Of a stretch of DNA of 64,000 nucleotides, positions 8,107 to 15,522 are shown one piece after another (positions within the stretch are counted from its first letter, which is position 1; each line of letters opens with the position of its first letter). The position numbers were made by a program, and so were the translations under genes. The notes under the pieces were generated by a model. That model was given only the letters and a program-made list of their open reading frames with translations, was not told where the DNA came from and made no database searches. Source of the stretch: CBDEFX01 sp965237635 (GTDB lineage: Bacteria; Chloroflexota; Dehalococcoidia; Lucifugimonadales; CAUZJF01); NCBI GenBank assembly GCA_965237635.1, contig CBDEFX010000001.1, forward strand, positions 1,426,001 to 1,490,000, read 5' to 3'.

Positions 8107-9177
8107 ATGCGCCACATACTCCACGCCGACCTCGACGCGTTCTACGCCTCTGTAGAGCAGCGAGATAACCCCAGGCTGCGGGGGAAACCCGTGGTCGTAG
8201 GCGGGAGCCCGGAGTCCCGGGGCGTCGTCGCCGCCGCTTCGTACGAGGTCAGACGGTTCGGAGTCCGCTCAGCCATGCCCATGCGGACTGCGATGCAACG
8301 TTGCCCGCAGGCCATCAGGGTCCCCCCCAGGTTCGACAGATACAGCCAGGTCTCCCAAGAGGTCATGGCGATCTTCCGTGAGATTACACCGGAAGTCGAG
8401 CCTCTCTCCTTCGACGAGGCCTTTCTCGATGTCACAGACTCGGTAACTCCTGAGCTCCCGCCCGCAACGATCGCTACCGATCTGAAGTCGCGAGTGAGGT
8501 CGGAGATCGGTCTAACCATCTCGGTCGGCGTTGCGACGAGCAAGTCGGTGGCCAAGATCGCTTCTGACATGGACAAGCCGGACGGCTTGACCATCGTCCC
8601 GGCGGGCGAGGAGCGAGGCTTCCTTTCCCCGCTGGGCGTAGACAAGCTCTGGGGTGTCGGCCCCAAGACCGCGGCACGCCTCGCTAACGAAGGCATAAAT
8701 ACGATTGGCGATCTGGCGACCAGGCCCGAGCAGTGGTGGCGCGACAAGTTCGGGCGAACGGGCCCACATCTACGACGCCTCGCGGTAGGCGAGGATGACA
8801 GTCCGGTCGTCACGCGGCGCGACAGAAAGTCGGCCAGTGCCGAGACAACACTGGCCCAAGACACGGCCGACTCCGAACTGCTGGTCGAGCTCGTGGACCG
8901 CCTCAGCCAACGGGTCGCTCGGCACCTCGAGCACACCGGACTACGGGGACAAACTGTGCGGGTCAAGCTGCGGCTGGCCGACTTCACCACATTCACCCGA
9001 CAGACCACCCTCCCAGGGGCCGTCGAGTCGCCGGAGGAGATAGCGAGCGCAGCTCGCGATCTACTTCAGCGTGAGCTACGGCCCGGCAGGCTATTCCGCC
9101 TCGTCGGTGTCGGCGTCTCTGGCTTCGAGCGACCGCACGACCCGCCTCTACAGCCGAGGCTCGCCGGCCTGGAATGA
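8107..9177 (+). CDS. dinB: DNA polymerase IV (Y-family)
   Basis: Error-prone translesion polymerase. The 356-aa protein shows the Y-family motifs: HADLDAFYASVEQ with the first metal-binding Asp, the steric segment AASYEVRRFGVRSAMP, and SFDEAFLDVT with the catalytic Asp-Glu pair. Next come GVATSKSVAKIASDMDKP and the helix-hairpin-helix LWGVGPKTAARL, then the little-finger domain. It lacks an obvious C-terminal beta-clamp-binding pentapeptide, although the final residues were not examined closely. The ATG at 8107 follows the ThDP gene by 9 bp. No LexA-type box was recognised. Confidence 0.95.
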   Translation: MRHILHADLDAFYASVEQRDNPRLRGKPVVVGGSPESRGVVAAASYEVRRFGVRSAMPMRTAMQRCPQAIRVPPRFDRYSQVSQEVMAIFREITPEVEPLSFDEAFLDVTDSVTPELPPATIATDLKSRVRSEIGLTISVGVATSKSVAKIASDMDKPDGLTIVPAGEERGFLSPLGVDKLWGVGPKTAARLANEGINTIGDLATRPEQWWRDKFGRTGPHLRRLAVGEDDSPVVTRRDRKSASAETTLAQDTADSELLVELVDRLSQRVARHLEHTGLRGQTVRVKLRLADFTTFTRQTTLPGAVESPEEIASAARDLLQRELRPGRLFRLVGVGVSGFERPHDPPLQPRLAGLE

Positions 9178-9185
9178 GGTACGGG

Positions 9186-10139
9186 TCACCCGACGGTTGA
9201 CCCCACGAAGTCCGAATGGCCGAGAACGAACTCGGGCGCTGCGACGGTGCTCCGGCCCTCCAGTTGGACCTGACTGACCTCAAGCACGCCCTCTCCGCAA
9301 ACAATCGCCACACGGCCGCTCGATAGCGCAACGACGAGACCGGGACGCGACTCCTCTTCGACTTCCCAATCAACGGCAGCTCCCTCGACTATCTTGAGCA
9401 ACTTACCCGACCATCGGGTGAACGAGCCGGGCCACGGTTGGTATGCGCGGACCTGTCTCGCAATGAGGTCCGCGCTTTGTCGCCAATCGATCTCACCGTC
9501 TTCCTTGGAGAGACGTTTGGTGATGGTGGCCCGGGAGTCTTCCTGCGGCCGTACCTGAATCTGGCCTTGCGTCCACCCGGGCAGCACTTCAACCAGCAGT
9601 GAGGCACCCATCTGGAACAGCCTGGCCGTTAGCTGCTCGCTGTTCTCGTGCGGGTCGATGGTCGTCTCGCGTTGGGCGATGACTGGCCCAGAGTCCATCC
9701 CCTCGTCGATCTTCATGATCGTGACACCTGTTACAGAGGCGCCTTCGAGAATCGCGGAGGCCACAGGGGACGGGCCGCGGTACTTGGGAAGCAGGGAGGG
9801 GTGTACGTTGAGAGTGCCCGAAGGGGGCAGCTCCAGCATGCCGGAAGGCAGGAACAGGCCGTAGGCGGCTACGACAATGATGTCGGGCGAGAGTGCTGCG
9901 AGACTATCGAGCGCCTGTGGGGGTCTGAGAGAGGCCGGCTGGAACACCGCCAGCCCTCGGTCTTGCGCGTGCCCCTTGACGGGCGGCGCGGTTGGCCGTT
10001 TACCCCTGCCCGCAGGTTTGTCGGGTCGGGTGAACACTCCAGCGACGTCGTGGCCCGCGTCGAGAATAGCAGACAATACAGGAACAGCGAAGACCGGAGT
10101 GCCCATGAAAACGACTCTCATTGGGCGTTCGGCGCTCAA
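9186..10139 (-). CDS. fmt: Methionyl-tRNA formyltransferase
   Basis: Formylates initiator Met-tRNA using 10-formyltetrahydrofolate. The 317-aa protein has the N-terminal formyltransferase domain (MRVVFMGTPVFAVPVL), the catalytic block NVHPSLLPKYRGPSPV, the Asp region KIDEGMDSGPVI and the C-terminal OB-like domain (RAYQPWPGSFTRW). It overlaps the end of the upstream GT39 gene by 4 bp (ATGA-type), so the two are probably translationally coupled. The usual partner def is not here. It runs convergently with dinB. Confidence 0.96.
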   Translation of the reverse strand: MSAERPMRVVFMGTPVFAVPVLSAILDAGHDVAGVFTRPDKPAGRGKRPTAPPVKGHAQDRGLAVFQPASLRPPQALDSLAALSPDIIVVAAYGLFLPSGMLELPPSGTLNVHPSLLPKYRGPSPVASAILEGASVTGVTIMKIDEGMDSGPVIAQRETTIDPHENSEQLTARLFQMGASLLVEVLPGWTQGQIQVRPQEDSRATITKRLSKEDGEIDWRQSADLIARQVRAYQPWPGSFTRWSGKLLKIVEGAAVDWEVEEESRPGLVVALSSGRVAIVCGEGVLEVSQVQLEGRSTVAAPEFVLGHSDFVGSTVG

Positions 10140-11716
10140 CTGCCGGCCCTGCCTGTGATCTCGACGAGCGAGAACGCATGGTCACCGTTGGGATACGTCA
10201 GCGTGCGCATCGTCTGATACGAGTATTCTGGGACGAGGTTCTGGGGCCTGAGCGCAAAGAGCTGCTTCAGCCTCCGATCATACCTGCCCGTATTCCCGAT
10301 CACACATTTACCGCAGCCCTCGGGCGCATAGAACCGAAAGAACATATAAGGGGCGTTGAACTCGCCATCCATGATGAGCTGGTCGTATTCGTCCTCCACC
10401 GAGAGGAAGTACTCGACGATCTCCCTGGGCCCAGACTGCCATCCCCAGTAGCCCGCAGACAGCTTAGGGTACTCGCCGTGGTACCGGCCCAGATAGGACG
10501 CGAATGCTACGGAGGACAGCAGAGCGACTATCACCAGCACCGTGCCGACGGCAGCCTGTCCGTACGGCCGGTTCAGCTGGCGAAGCCCGCTGACCACCAG
10601 TATGAGTCCATAAGCCGTGATCATGGCGAAGACCACGGAGCCCATGATGGTCCGGCTGCTAATTAGGCTCTCGTTGCCGAGGGCGCCCGACAGCGGGTAG
10701 ACCGCCAGTAGCGCCAGGGCCACCAGGTTCTCGCGCCGTGGGTTTAGTAGTAGCCCCAGCAGGCCCACGACCAGGAACGGCAACTGCACCCGGTAGAGCA
10801 GTCCGAATCCGGGCAAGTAGTGTCTCGTGATCGCCCCGTTGTCCGCATGATCGAACAGGAAAGCCAGGGAGAAGTAGGAACGGTATTCGGTCACGAACCG
10901 CTTGAAGGTGTCCCACGCCCCCAGATTGAGGCTCAACAGGCCGGCGTCTTGAGACCGATCTCCACTACCGGAGAGGAGGTGCCATACGATTGGCAGTCCA
11001 AAGAGTACCAAGATCCCCAGAGCCAAAAGGGGCATCCGCCACCCCTTTTGAAGCTCCTTTCGGTAGAGTACCGCGAGCACCAGAAAGAGCGGCGGCAAGA
11101 CGACCCAGGCCGCTCGGTAGGTATATAGAGTTATCCCCAGTACTGCCCCCGCTAGCGGCCAGAGTTCATTCTTCCGGACGCCAAGCAGGAAAAGGTAGAG
11201 GCCCAGGGTCAGGAAGGGCAGAAAGCTGACAAGCTCCCCGAATCCGGTGCGGCTATAGTGAATATGCCAGGGCGTGATGGCAAGGAATAACGCAGCAGCA
11301 AGCCCAACGGACCGCTTCCGGAACAGCGCGCCGGCAAGCAGATACGTCGTGAACACAGCGAGGGTGCCGTAGGTCGCAGATGCCAGCCTGACGGCCGTCT
11401 CGTCCAACCCTAGACCCGCGATGAAGGGGACCAATGAGTAGATGTAGACCGGTAGCTTGTACTCGCCGAAGGCCCTGAACAGGACCGGCCAGCTGTCGCC
11501 GTGCTCGTCCTTGCCTGTCTTGAGGATCGAGTAGGCGTTGTAGCCGACGGACGCCTCGTCGGTGAAAAAGCCGGGAGGGTTGTCGCCGACCCCGACCATG
11601 CGAACGACCGCGGCCAGCACGATAACGGCTACCAGCAGCGCCGGCTGCGCCCTTCGGAGCGAAGCGGCCAGGACAGGCTGGCGAAGAACTAGCTGAGCGG
11701 GTATGGCGACACTCAT
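10136..11716 (-). CDS. Membrane glycosyltransferase, GT39/ArnT-like
   Basis: Polytopic membrane protein of 526 aa with about ten hydrophobic segments. The first extracytoplasmic loop carries the acidic motif FFTDEASVGYNAYSIL, typical of GT-C enzymes of the dolichol-phosphate-mannose mannosyltransferase family. The C-terminal third is soluble (GYWGWQSGPREIVEYFLSV onward). It probably transfers a sugar from a polyprenyl-phosphate donor to a cell-surface acceptor; both are unknown. It heads a two-gene unit with fmt, overlapping it by 4 bp. It starts just after a strong hairpin that separates it from the selenoprotein gene. Confidence 0.85.
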   Translation of the reverse strand: MSVAIPAQLVLRQPVLAASLRRAQPALLVAVIVLAAVVRMVGVGDNPPGFFTDEASVGYNAYSILKTGKDEHGDSWPVLFRAFGEYKLPVYIYSLVPFIAGLGLDETAVRLASATYGTLAVFTTYLLAGALFRKRSVGLAAALFLAITPWHIHYSRTGFGELVSFLPFLTLGLYLFLLGVRKNELWPLAGAVLGITLYTYRAAWVVLPPLFLVLAVLYRKELQKGWRMPLLALGILVLFGLPIVWHLLSGSGDRSQDAGLLSLNLGAWDTFKRFVTEYRSYFSLAFLFDHADNGAITRHYLPGFGLLYRVQLPFLVVGLLGLLLNPRRENLVALALLAVYPLSGALGNESLISSRTIMGSVVFAMITAYGLILVVSGLRQLNRPYGQAAVGTVLVIVALLSSVAFASYLGRYHGEYPKLSAGYWGWQSGPREIVEYFLSVEDEYDQLIMDGEFNAPYMFFRFYAPEGCGKCVIGNTGRYDRRLKQLFALRPQNLVPEYSYQTMRTLTYPNGDHAFSLVEITGRAGS

Positions 11717-11754
11717 CGTTGAGGTGAAGAAACCGGAGCCCTCGCAATCATATC

Positions 11755-11784
11755 AAGGGCCCTGGTCTTCGACCCAGGGCCCTT
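11755..11784 (-). terminator. Hairpin terminator after selenoprotein gene
   Basis: An 11-bp perfect stem, AAGGGCCCTGG pairing with CCAGGGCCCTT, has an 8-nt loop. It begins 38 nt after the stop of the SelW-like gene. The T-tract on the minus strand is weak. Confidence 0.6.
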
Positions 11785-11821
11785 TGGTATTCGCGAGCTG
11801 TCCCTGTGCTGGTTGGCGGCT

Positions 11822-12088
11822 CTAAGCGGCGAGCTTCTCCCGGACGACCGCCCTCATCTGCTTGACGCGGGTTAGATTGGGGTGCACGCCGTCCTCTTCC
11901 TTCTTGTCAAAGATCTTGTCGCCGTCGATGTACACCTGTAGAATGCCACCCTTACCCGGCGTGATCTTTATCGCCACGCCACTACCACCCTCTGCAAAGA
12001 ACTCGGAGGCCATCCAGACCGCCTCACCATGATACGCTCAAGGTACGCAGTAGATGATCTCCACATTGACTTTTCCGTCTTCAGCCAT
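11822..12088 (-). CDS. SelW/Rdx-family selenoprotein (UGA-encoded selenocysteine)
   Basis: Small thioredoxin-fold redox protein of the Rdx/SelW family. From the ATG at 12086-12088 the frame reads MAEDGKVNVEIIYCVP, then TGA at 12038-12040, then AYHGEAVWMASEFFAEGG and on to TAA. The TGA replaces the second Cys of the family's CxxC motif, giving Cys14-Val-Pro-Sec17. The rest fits Rdx proteins: a glycine-rich strand (TPGKGGILQVYIDGDKIF) and final helix, total 88 codons. A near-perfect ribosome-binding site (AAGGAGGT) lies 7 nt before this ATG, and a TTGACA/TAGATT promoter lies upstream. A call starting at Met26 (12013) would lose the active site. A hairpin after the TGA resembles a bacterial SECIS. 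The physiological partner is unknown. SelA, SelB, SelD and tRNA-Sec are not in the window. Confidence 0.9.
12006..12025 (-). promoter_or_regulatory. Candidate bacterial SECIS hairpin
   Basis: Twelve nt after the UGA, GAGGC pairs with GCCUC (5 bp) around the loop GGUCUGGAUG. The apical Gs fall 18-19 nt after the UGA, inside the 16-37-nt range known for bSECIS elements. The loop contains GGUCUG, also found in the E. coli fdhF SECIS apex. Structure is inferred from pairing only. Confidence 0.7.
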
Positions 12089-12174
12089 GCCACTACCTCC
12101 TTCGAGCCTTCGGTTCCCTAGGTCGGCCCCTAGCTATGGGTCTGCTACTCCAGTGATGCCCGCCTGACTCGCGC

Positions 12175-12203
12175 AATCTAACACCGCCGGTCTGCGCTGT
12201 CAA
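12175..12203 (-). promoter_or_regulatory. Sigma-70 promoter for selenoprotein gene
   Basis: On the minus strand a perfect TTGACA (12198-12203) is followed after 17 nt by TAGATT (12175-12180), placing transcription start about 80 nt before the ATG at 12088. Confidence 0.7.
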
Positions 12204-12269
12204 CGACGACCTGCTACCTCAATCGTGTACCATTACCCGGTCCAAATTCTGGATACGGAGGTGGCTAGA

Positions 12270-12628
12270 GTGCCTCGAGTAGTGCATTTCGAGATTCTAG
12301 CAGACGACCCCGAGCGGGCTAGCAAGTTCTACCGCGAGGCCTTCGGCTGGGATATCCAGACGTGGGGAGGGCCGCAGAGCTACTGGCTAGCCACAACCGG
12401 CCCCGACTCGACACCCCCATCAACGGCGGCATCATGGACAGGCATTTCCCGCAACCGGTGATCAACACCATACAGGTGGACTCACTCGAAGAGGCTATCG
12501 TAAAGGTGGAACAGTCGGGTGGCACCAAGATCCACGGCCCAAACGAGGTTCCGGAGGTGGGGATACAGGCCTATTGCACCGATAGTGAAGGGAACATCTT
12601 CGGTCTGCATCAGCCGCTGAAAAAGTAG
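12270..12628 (+). pseudogene. VOC/glyoxalase-family protein, frameshifted
   Basis: The first half reads PRVVHFEILADDPERASKFYREAFGW from a GTG at 12270 preceded by GGAGGTGG. Near 12405-12420 the frame shifts by one base. The second half (INGGIMDRHFPQPVINTIQVD to HQPLKK) continues in another frame and ends TAG. Together they make a single VOC domain protein of about 119 aa, with two beta-alpha-beta-beta-beta modules. The shift falls at a run of five C, so it could be a sequencing error. No substrate can be assigned; this family includes dioxygenases, glyoxalase I and antibiotic-binding proteins. Confidence 0.8.
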
Positions 12629-12635
12629 TGTATTT

Positions 12636-12679
12636 TCACCCTCACCTCAATCCTCTCCCGTCAAGGGAGAGGATGAAAT
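12636..12679 (+). repeat. Repeat R1, left part, split by the IS66-type element
   Basis: TCACCCTCACCTCAATCC and the CCTCTCCCgtcaGGGAGAGG hairpin match other R1 copies. The last 8 bp, GATGAAAT, are the duplicated target of the IS66-type element. Confidence 0.8.
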
Positions 12680-12754
12680 GTAACTGTTCAGACTTAAAGG
12701 GATGAACCTAAGAACCCCTAGCGTTGCGAGTGGCAGTGATGTCATAAGGGAGAG

Positions 12755-13198
12755 GTGGAAGCTGAAGTAGACCTGCAGAGTGCGAGCCGTGAAACGCTGC
12801 TGGCGGTGATAGCCGAGTTGCGGCAGCGTGTAAAGGAGTTGGATGCTCAGCTGAGCATCCGCGGCCCGACCGCAAGGATGCCGGGCAACAAGCGGTTCGT
12901 CAAGCGGCATCAGCCTGAGAGGAACGGACCCCGTAAGCGTCGTCTCCACGGCTTTGCCCGACGGCGGATGGAACCCACGCAGCGGGTGATACATGCTCCT
13001 GAGTCGTGCCCGGAGTGCGGGACGGGCCTGTCAGGCGGCTGGGTTCAGCGGACACGAGAAGTCATCGAGCTTCCGATGGTGCCAGCAGAGGTGATCGAGC
13101 ACGTCTTTGTGGCCCGGATATGTCCGCTGTGCGACAAGCGGCGGTTGCCTCAAGAGCCGTTGGAGGGCTTAGCAATGGGGCGGCGGCGCTTGGGGGTC
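12755..13198 (+). pseudogene. IS66-family transposase, N-terminal part
   Basis: Starts at GTG 12755 with a coiled-coil-like leader (SRETLLAVIAELRQRVKELD). It then has the zinc-binding pair ESCPECGTG and ICPLCDKR and ends at GRRRLGV where the IS3-family element is inserted. The reading frame rejoins at 14484 (Gly-Val then Asn-Leu-Val) if the insertion and its GTC duplication are removed. Confidence 0.9.
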
Positions 13199-13302
13199 TG
13201 AGGTGGTCTCGTTTGTCTGAACAGCGCTGCCCGGTTTGATAAGTGGAATCGCGCTGCCGTGCGTTAGGCCGCCGCGGACTCGGCAGGCGCTCTGTCAAAG
13301 AA

Positions 13303-14091
13303 CTAGTCCGGCGTCATTCCCCCAAGGCTCGAATGGGGCCGTCCGGCATTGTAAAACTCGAAGTACCGCCCGAGTCCAGTTCTGGCTTCCGGGACCGATT
13401 CGTAGGCTCTCAGGTACACCTCCTCGTACTTGACGCTCTTCCACAGCCGTTCGACGAACACATTATCCTTCCAGCTCCCCTTCCCGTCCATACTGATCTG
13501 GATCTCACTGGCTTTCAGCAGGCCGGTGAAGGCATCACTTGTGAACTGGCTTCCCTGATCTGTGTTGAATATCTCCGGCGCGCCGTGGCGTCCCAGGGAT
13601 TCTTCGAGCGCCTCCACGCAGAAGTCTGTGTCCATTGTGACCGATACCCGCCAGGCCAGCACCTTGCGGCTATGCCAGTCCATCACTGCGGCTAGGTACA
13701 CGAACCCCCTGGCCATCGGAATGTACGTGATATCCATTGCCCACACCTGGTTGGGCCTGCTCACCTCAAGCCCGCGCAGCAGGTACGGATACACCGTATG
13801 GCCGGGCCGTCGCCGGCTGGTGTTGGGCTTGCGGTACAGCGCCTCGATGCCCATCCGCCGCATCAGTGTGGCGATGTGTCTACGCCCGGAGGAGAGTCCC
13901 TCCTGGCGGAGCAGGCCTCGCATCATCCTACTGCCTGCAAACGGATACTCAAGGTGCAGCTCATCGATACGGCGCATCAGTCCGAGACCGGCTTCGCCCA
14001 CCGGCCGTGGCCGGTAGTAGATGCTCCCGCGGCTGATGCCCACTGCCTTTGCCTGGCGGGCGAGAGGCAACTTGTGATCGCGGTCGATCAT
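13303..14091 (-). CDS. IS3-family transposase OrfB (DDE integrase domain)
   Basis: The 262-aa frame has the HTH_21-like N-terminal segment (PFAGSRMMRGLLRQEG) and the rve integrase core. The catalytic residues are visible: Asp in WAMDITYIP, Asp in FNTDQGSQFTS and Glu in VFVERLWKSVKYEEVYL. It overlaps orfA by 4 bp; IS3 elements usually make the fusion OrfAB by -1 frameshifting. The frame ends at TAG 13303-13305 directly after GGMTPD. In-frame reading continues FFDRAPAESAAA to TAA at 13264-13266, which looks like the usual tail of IS3 OrfB, so the last 12 residues may be lost. Confidence 0.92.
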   Translation of the reverse strand: MIDRDHKLPLARQAKAVGISRGSIYYRPRPVGEAGLGLMRRIDELHLEYPFAGSRMMRGLLRQEGLSSGRRHIATLMRRMGIEALYRKPNTSRRRPGHTVYPYLLRGLEVSRPNQVWAMDITYIPMARGFVYLAAVMDWHSRKVLAWRVSVTMDTDFCVEALEESLGRHGAPEIFNTDQGSQFTSDAFTGLLKASEIQISMDGKGSWKDNVFVERLWKSVKYEEVYLRAYESVPEARTGLGRYFEFYNAGRPHSSLGGMTPD

Positions 14092-14393
14092 CGCCTTGCG
14101 CCCGGCAATCCCGCCTTCGTGAGCGCGGACTCTAAAAAATCGTTCTCCAACGCAAGCTCACCGATCTTAGCGTGAAGGACCTTCATATCTACCGGCTTTT
14201 CAGCCTGCCCTGTCCCGGCCCCAAATAACTGCGCCGCCCGATCCAGCAACTGGGTCTTCCATTGCGTGATCTGGTTCGGGTGCACATCGAACTGGCTTGC
14301 CAGCTCCGAAAGTGTCCGGTCGCCGCGCACTGCGGCAAGAGCCACCTTCGCCTTGAACTCTGCCGAGTGGTTACGGCGGGGTCGTCTGCTCAT
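14088..14393 (-). CDS. IS3-family transposase OrfA (HTH protein)
   Basis: The 101-aa protein has a helix-turn-helix of the IS3 OrfA type (SAEFKAKVALAAVRGDRTLSE then FDVHPNQITQWK). A leucine-zipper-like C-terminal helix (KIGELALENDFLESAL) mediates assembly with OrfB. It overlaps orfB by 4 bp. Confidence 0.92.
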   Translation of the reverse strand: MSRRPRRNHSAEFKAKVALAAVRGDRTLSELASQFDVHPNQITQWKTQLLDRAAQLFGAGTGQAEKPVDMKVLHAKIGELALENDFLESALTKAGLPGARR

Positions 14394-14483
14394 CTCTCGC
14401 TCCTGTCTCCGAGAGCACTATCATGCCCTCAATCAGGCAGCGATTCCACTTATCCCCCTGTTCAGATTTCCGGAGCCACTTCT

Positions 14484-15404
14484 GTCAACCTGGTGAGCCT
14501 TATTGTTACGCTGCGAGAAGAGGGGCGGCTGCCGGTGAGGAGCATCCAGTGGTACCTGCAAACGGTACATCAGTTGGAGCTGAGCGTGGGCGCCATCATT
14601 GACGTAGTACACGCCACGGCCCAACGGGCCCAACCGGTAGTGGCTGAGATGCTGGAGCGCATACGTGGCTCTCCGGTAGTGCATGCAGATGAGACCGGCT
14701 GGCGGCAGGATGGGGCCAACGGCTATGTCTGGACCTTCAGCACTCCCACGGAGCGATACTTCCTACGCCGTGGCCGCGGCAAGGGTGTGGTGGACGAGGT
14801 GTTGGGCGAGTCCCCCGGTCAGGGCGAGAGCAGACTCTTCAGCGGAGTGCTGGTGAGTGACTTCTACGCTGCATACAGTCACTACCCCGGCCTCAAGCAG
14901 CGCTGCTGGGTACACCTGTTGCGGGACATCAATGAGCTTGAGGCGTTGTACCCTCAAGACATGGGCCTCGCCCTATGGGCTACAGCGGTGCGCCAACTCT
15001 ATGACCGGGCAAAGGCGTGCACTGACGCCCGCAGCCGACCGGCGTCTGGCTCACACCCGTCAGCGTCTCCCAACCAGTTGATGCTGGAGAAACTTCTGCT
15101 GTCGCTGTGCCAGCCCTTCTCCAACGACGATACTGCGCCTCAAGCCAAGCTCTGCCGGCGCATAGAACGGTTCATCAAGGAACTGTTCGTCTTCGTTTCC
15201 CACCCGGGTGTGCCACCCGAGAACAATGCGGCTGAACGGAGCTTACGGCACCTGGTGGTCAGCCGTAAGATCAGCGGCGGCACTCGCTCTGAACGGGGCA
15301 CCAACACCAAAATGGCTCTCGCATCCCTCTTTGGCACCTGGAGGGCCAACGACCTTAACCCACTCCTCCACTGCCGCAACCTGCTCGTTTCCCCTCAACT
15401 CTGA
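14484..15404 (+). pseudogene. IS66-family transposase, C-terminal part
   Basis: Continues the transposase broken by the IS3-family insertion. It contains the DDE catalytic blocks of IS66: VVHADETGWRQDG, then VLVSDFYAAYS, then PPENNAAERSLRHLVVSRKISGG. It ends TGA at 15402-15404, just inside the right inverted repeat. The catalytic domain is intact but has no start of its own. Confidence 0.9.
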
Positions 15405-15412
15405 ACAGTTAC

Positions 15413-15482
15413 GATGAAATCCCTTCCCCCTCGACAGGGGAAGGCTAGGCCTGCCCTGAGCTTGACGAAGGGATGGGGGTGA
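15413..15482 (+). repeat. Repeat R1, right part
   Basis: GATGAAAT followed by CCCTTCCCC...GGGGAAGG, TAGGCCTG, GACGAAGGG and GGGGGTGA completes the R1 copy begun at 12636. The copy at 1264-1346 shows the same order without the IS66-type element. Confidence 0.8.
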
Positions 15483-15522
15483 AGGTTTCCAACCATACGA
15501 AGGTTCACAGAGCAGTAGGCTA

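Larger units (their letters stand above)
13199..14483 (-). mobile_element. IS3-family insertion sequence nested in the IS66-type element
   Basis: The 1285-bp element is flanked by a 3-bp duplication GTC (13196-13198 and 14484-14486), the IS3-family norm. The terminal inverted repeats are imperfect (TGAGGTGG...CTGAACAG at the left, matched by CTGTTCAG...CCACTTCT at the right). A second inverted block GATAAGTGGAATCG lies just inside each end. It carries two overlapping ORFs, orfA and orfB. Confidence 0.9.
12680..15412 (+). mobile_element. IS66-family element (tnpC-only type) carrying a nested IS3 element
   Basis: The ends are inverted: GTAACTGTTCAGA on the left and the same sequence reversed at 15400-15412. 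The target GATGAAAT is duplicated (12672-12679 and 15413-15420). GTAA ends and 8-bp duplications are typical of IS66. Without the nested IS3 copy and its 3-bp duplication the element is about 1.45 kb and encodes only a TnpC-like transposase, as in the ISBst12 subgroup. Confidence 0.9.
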
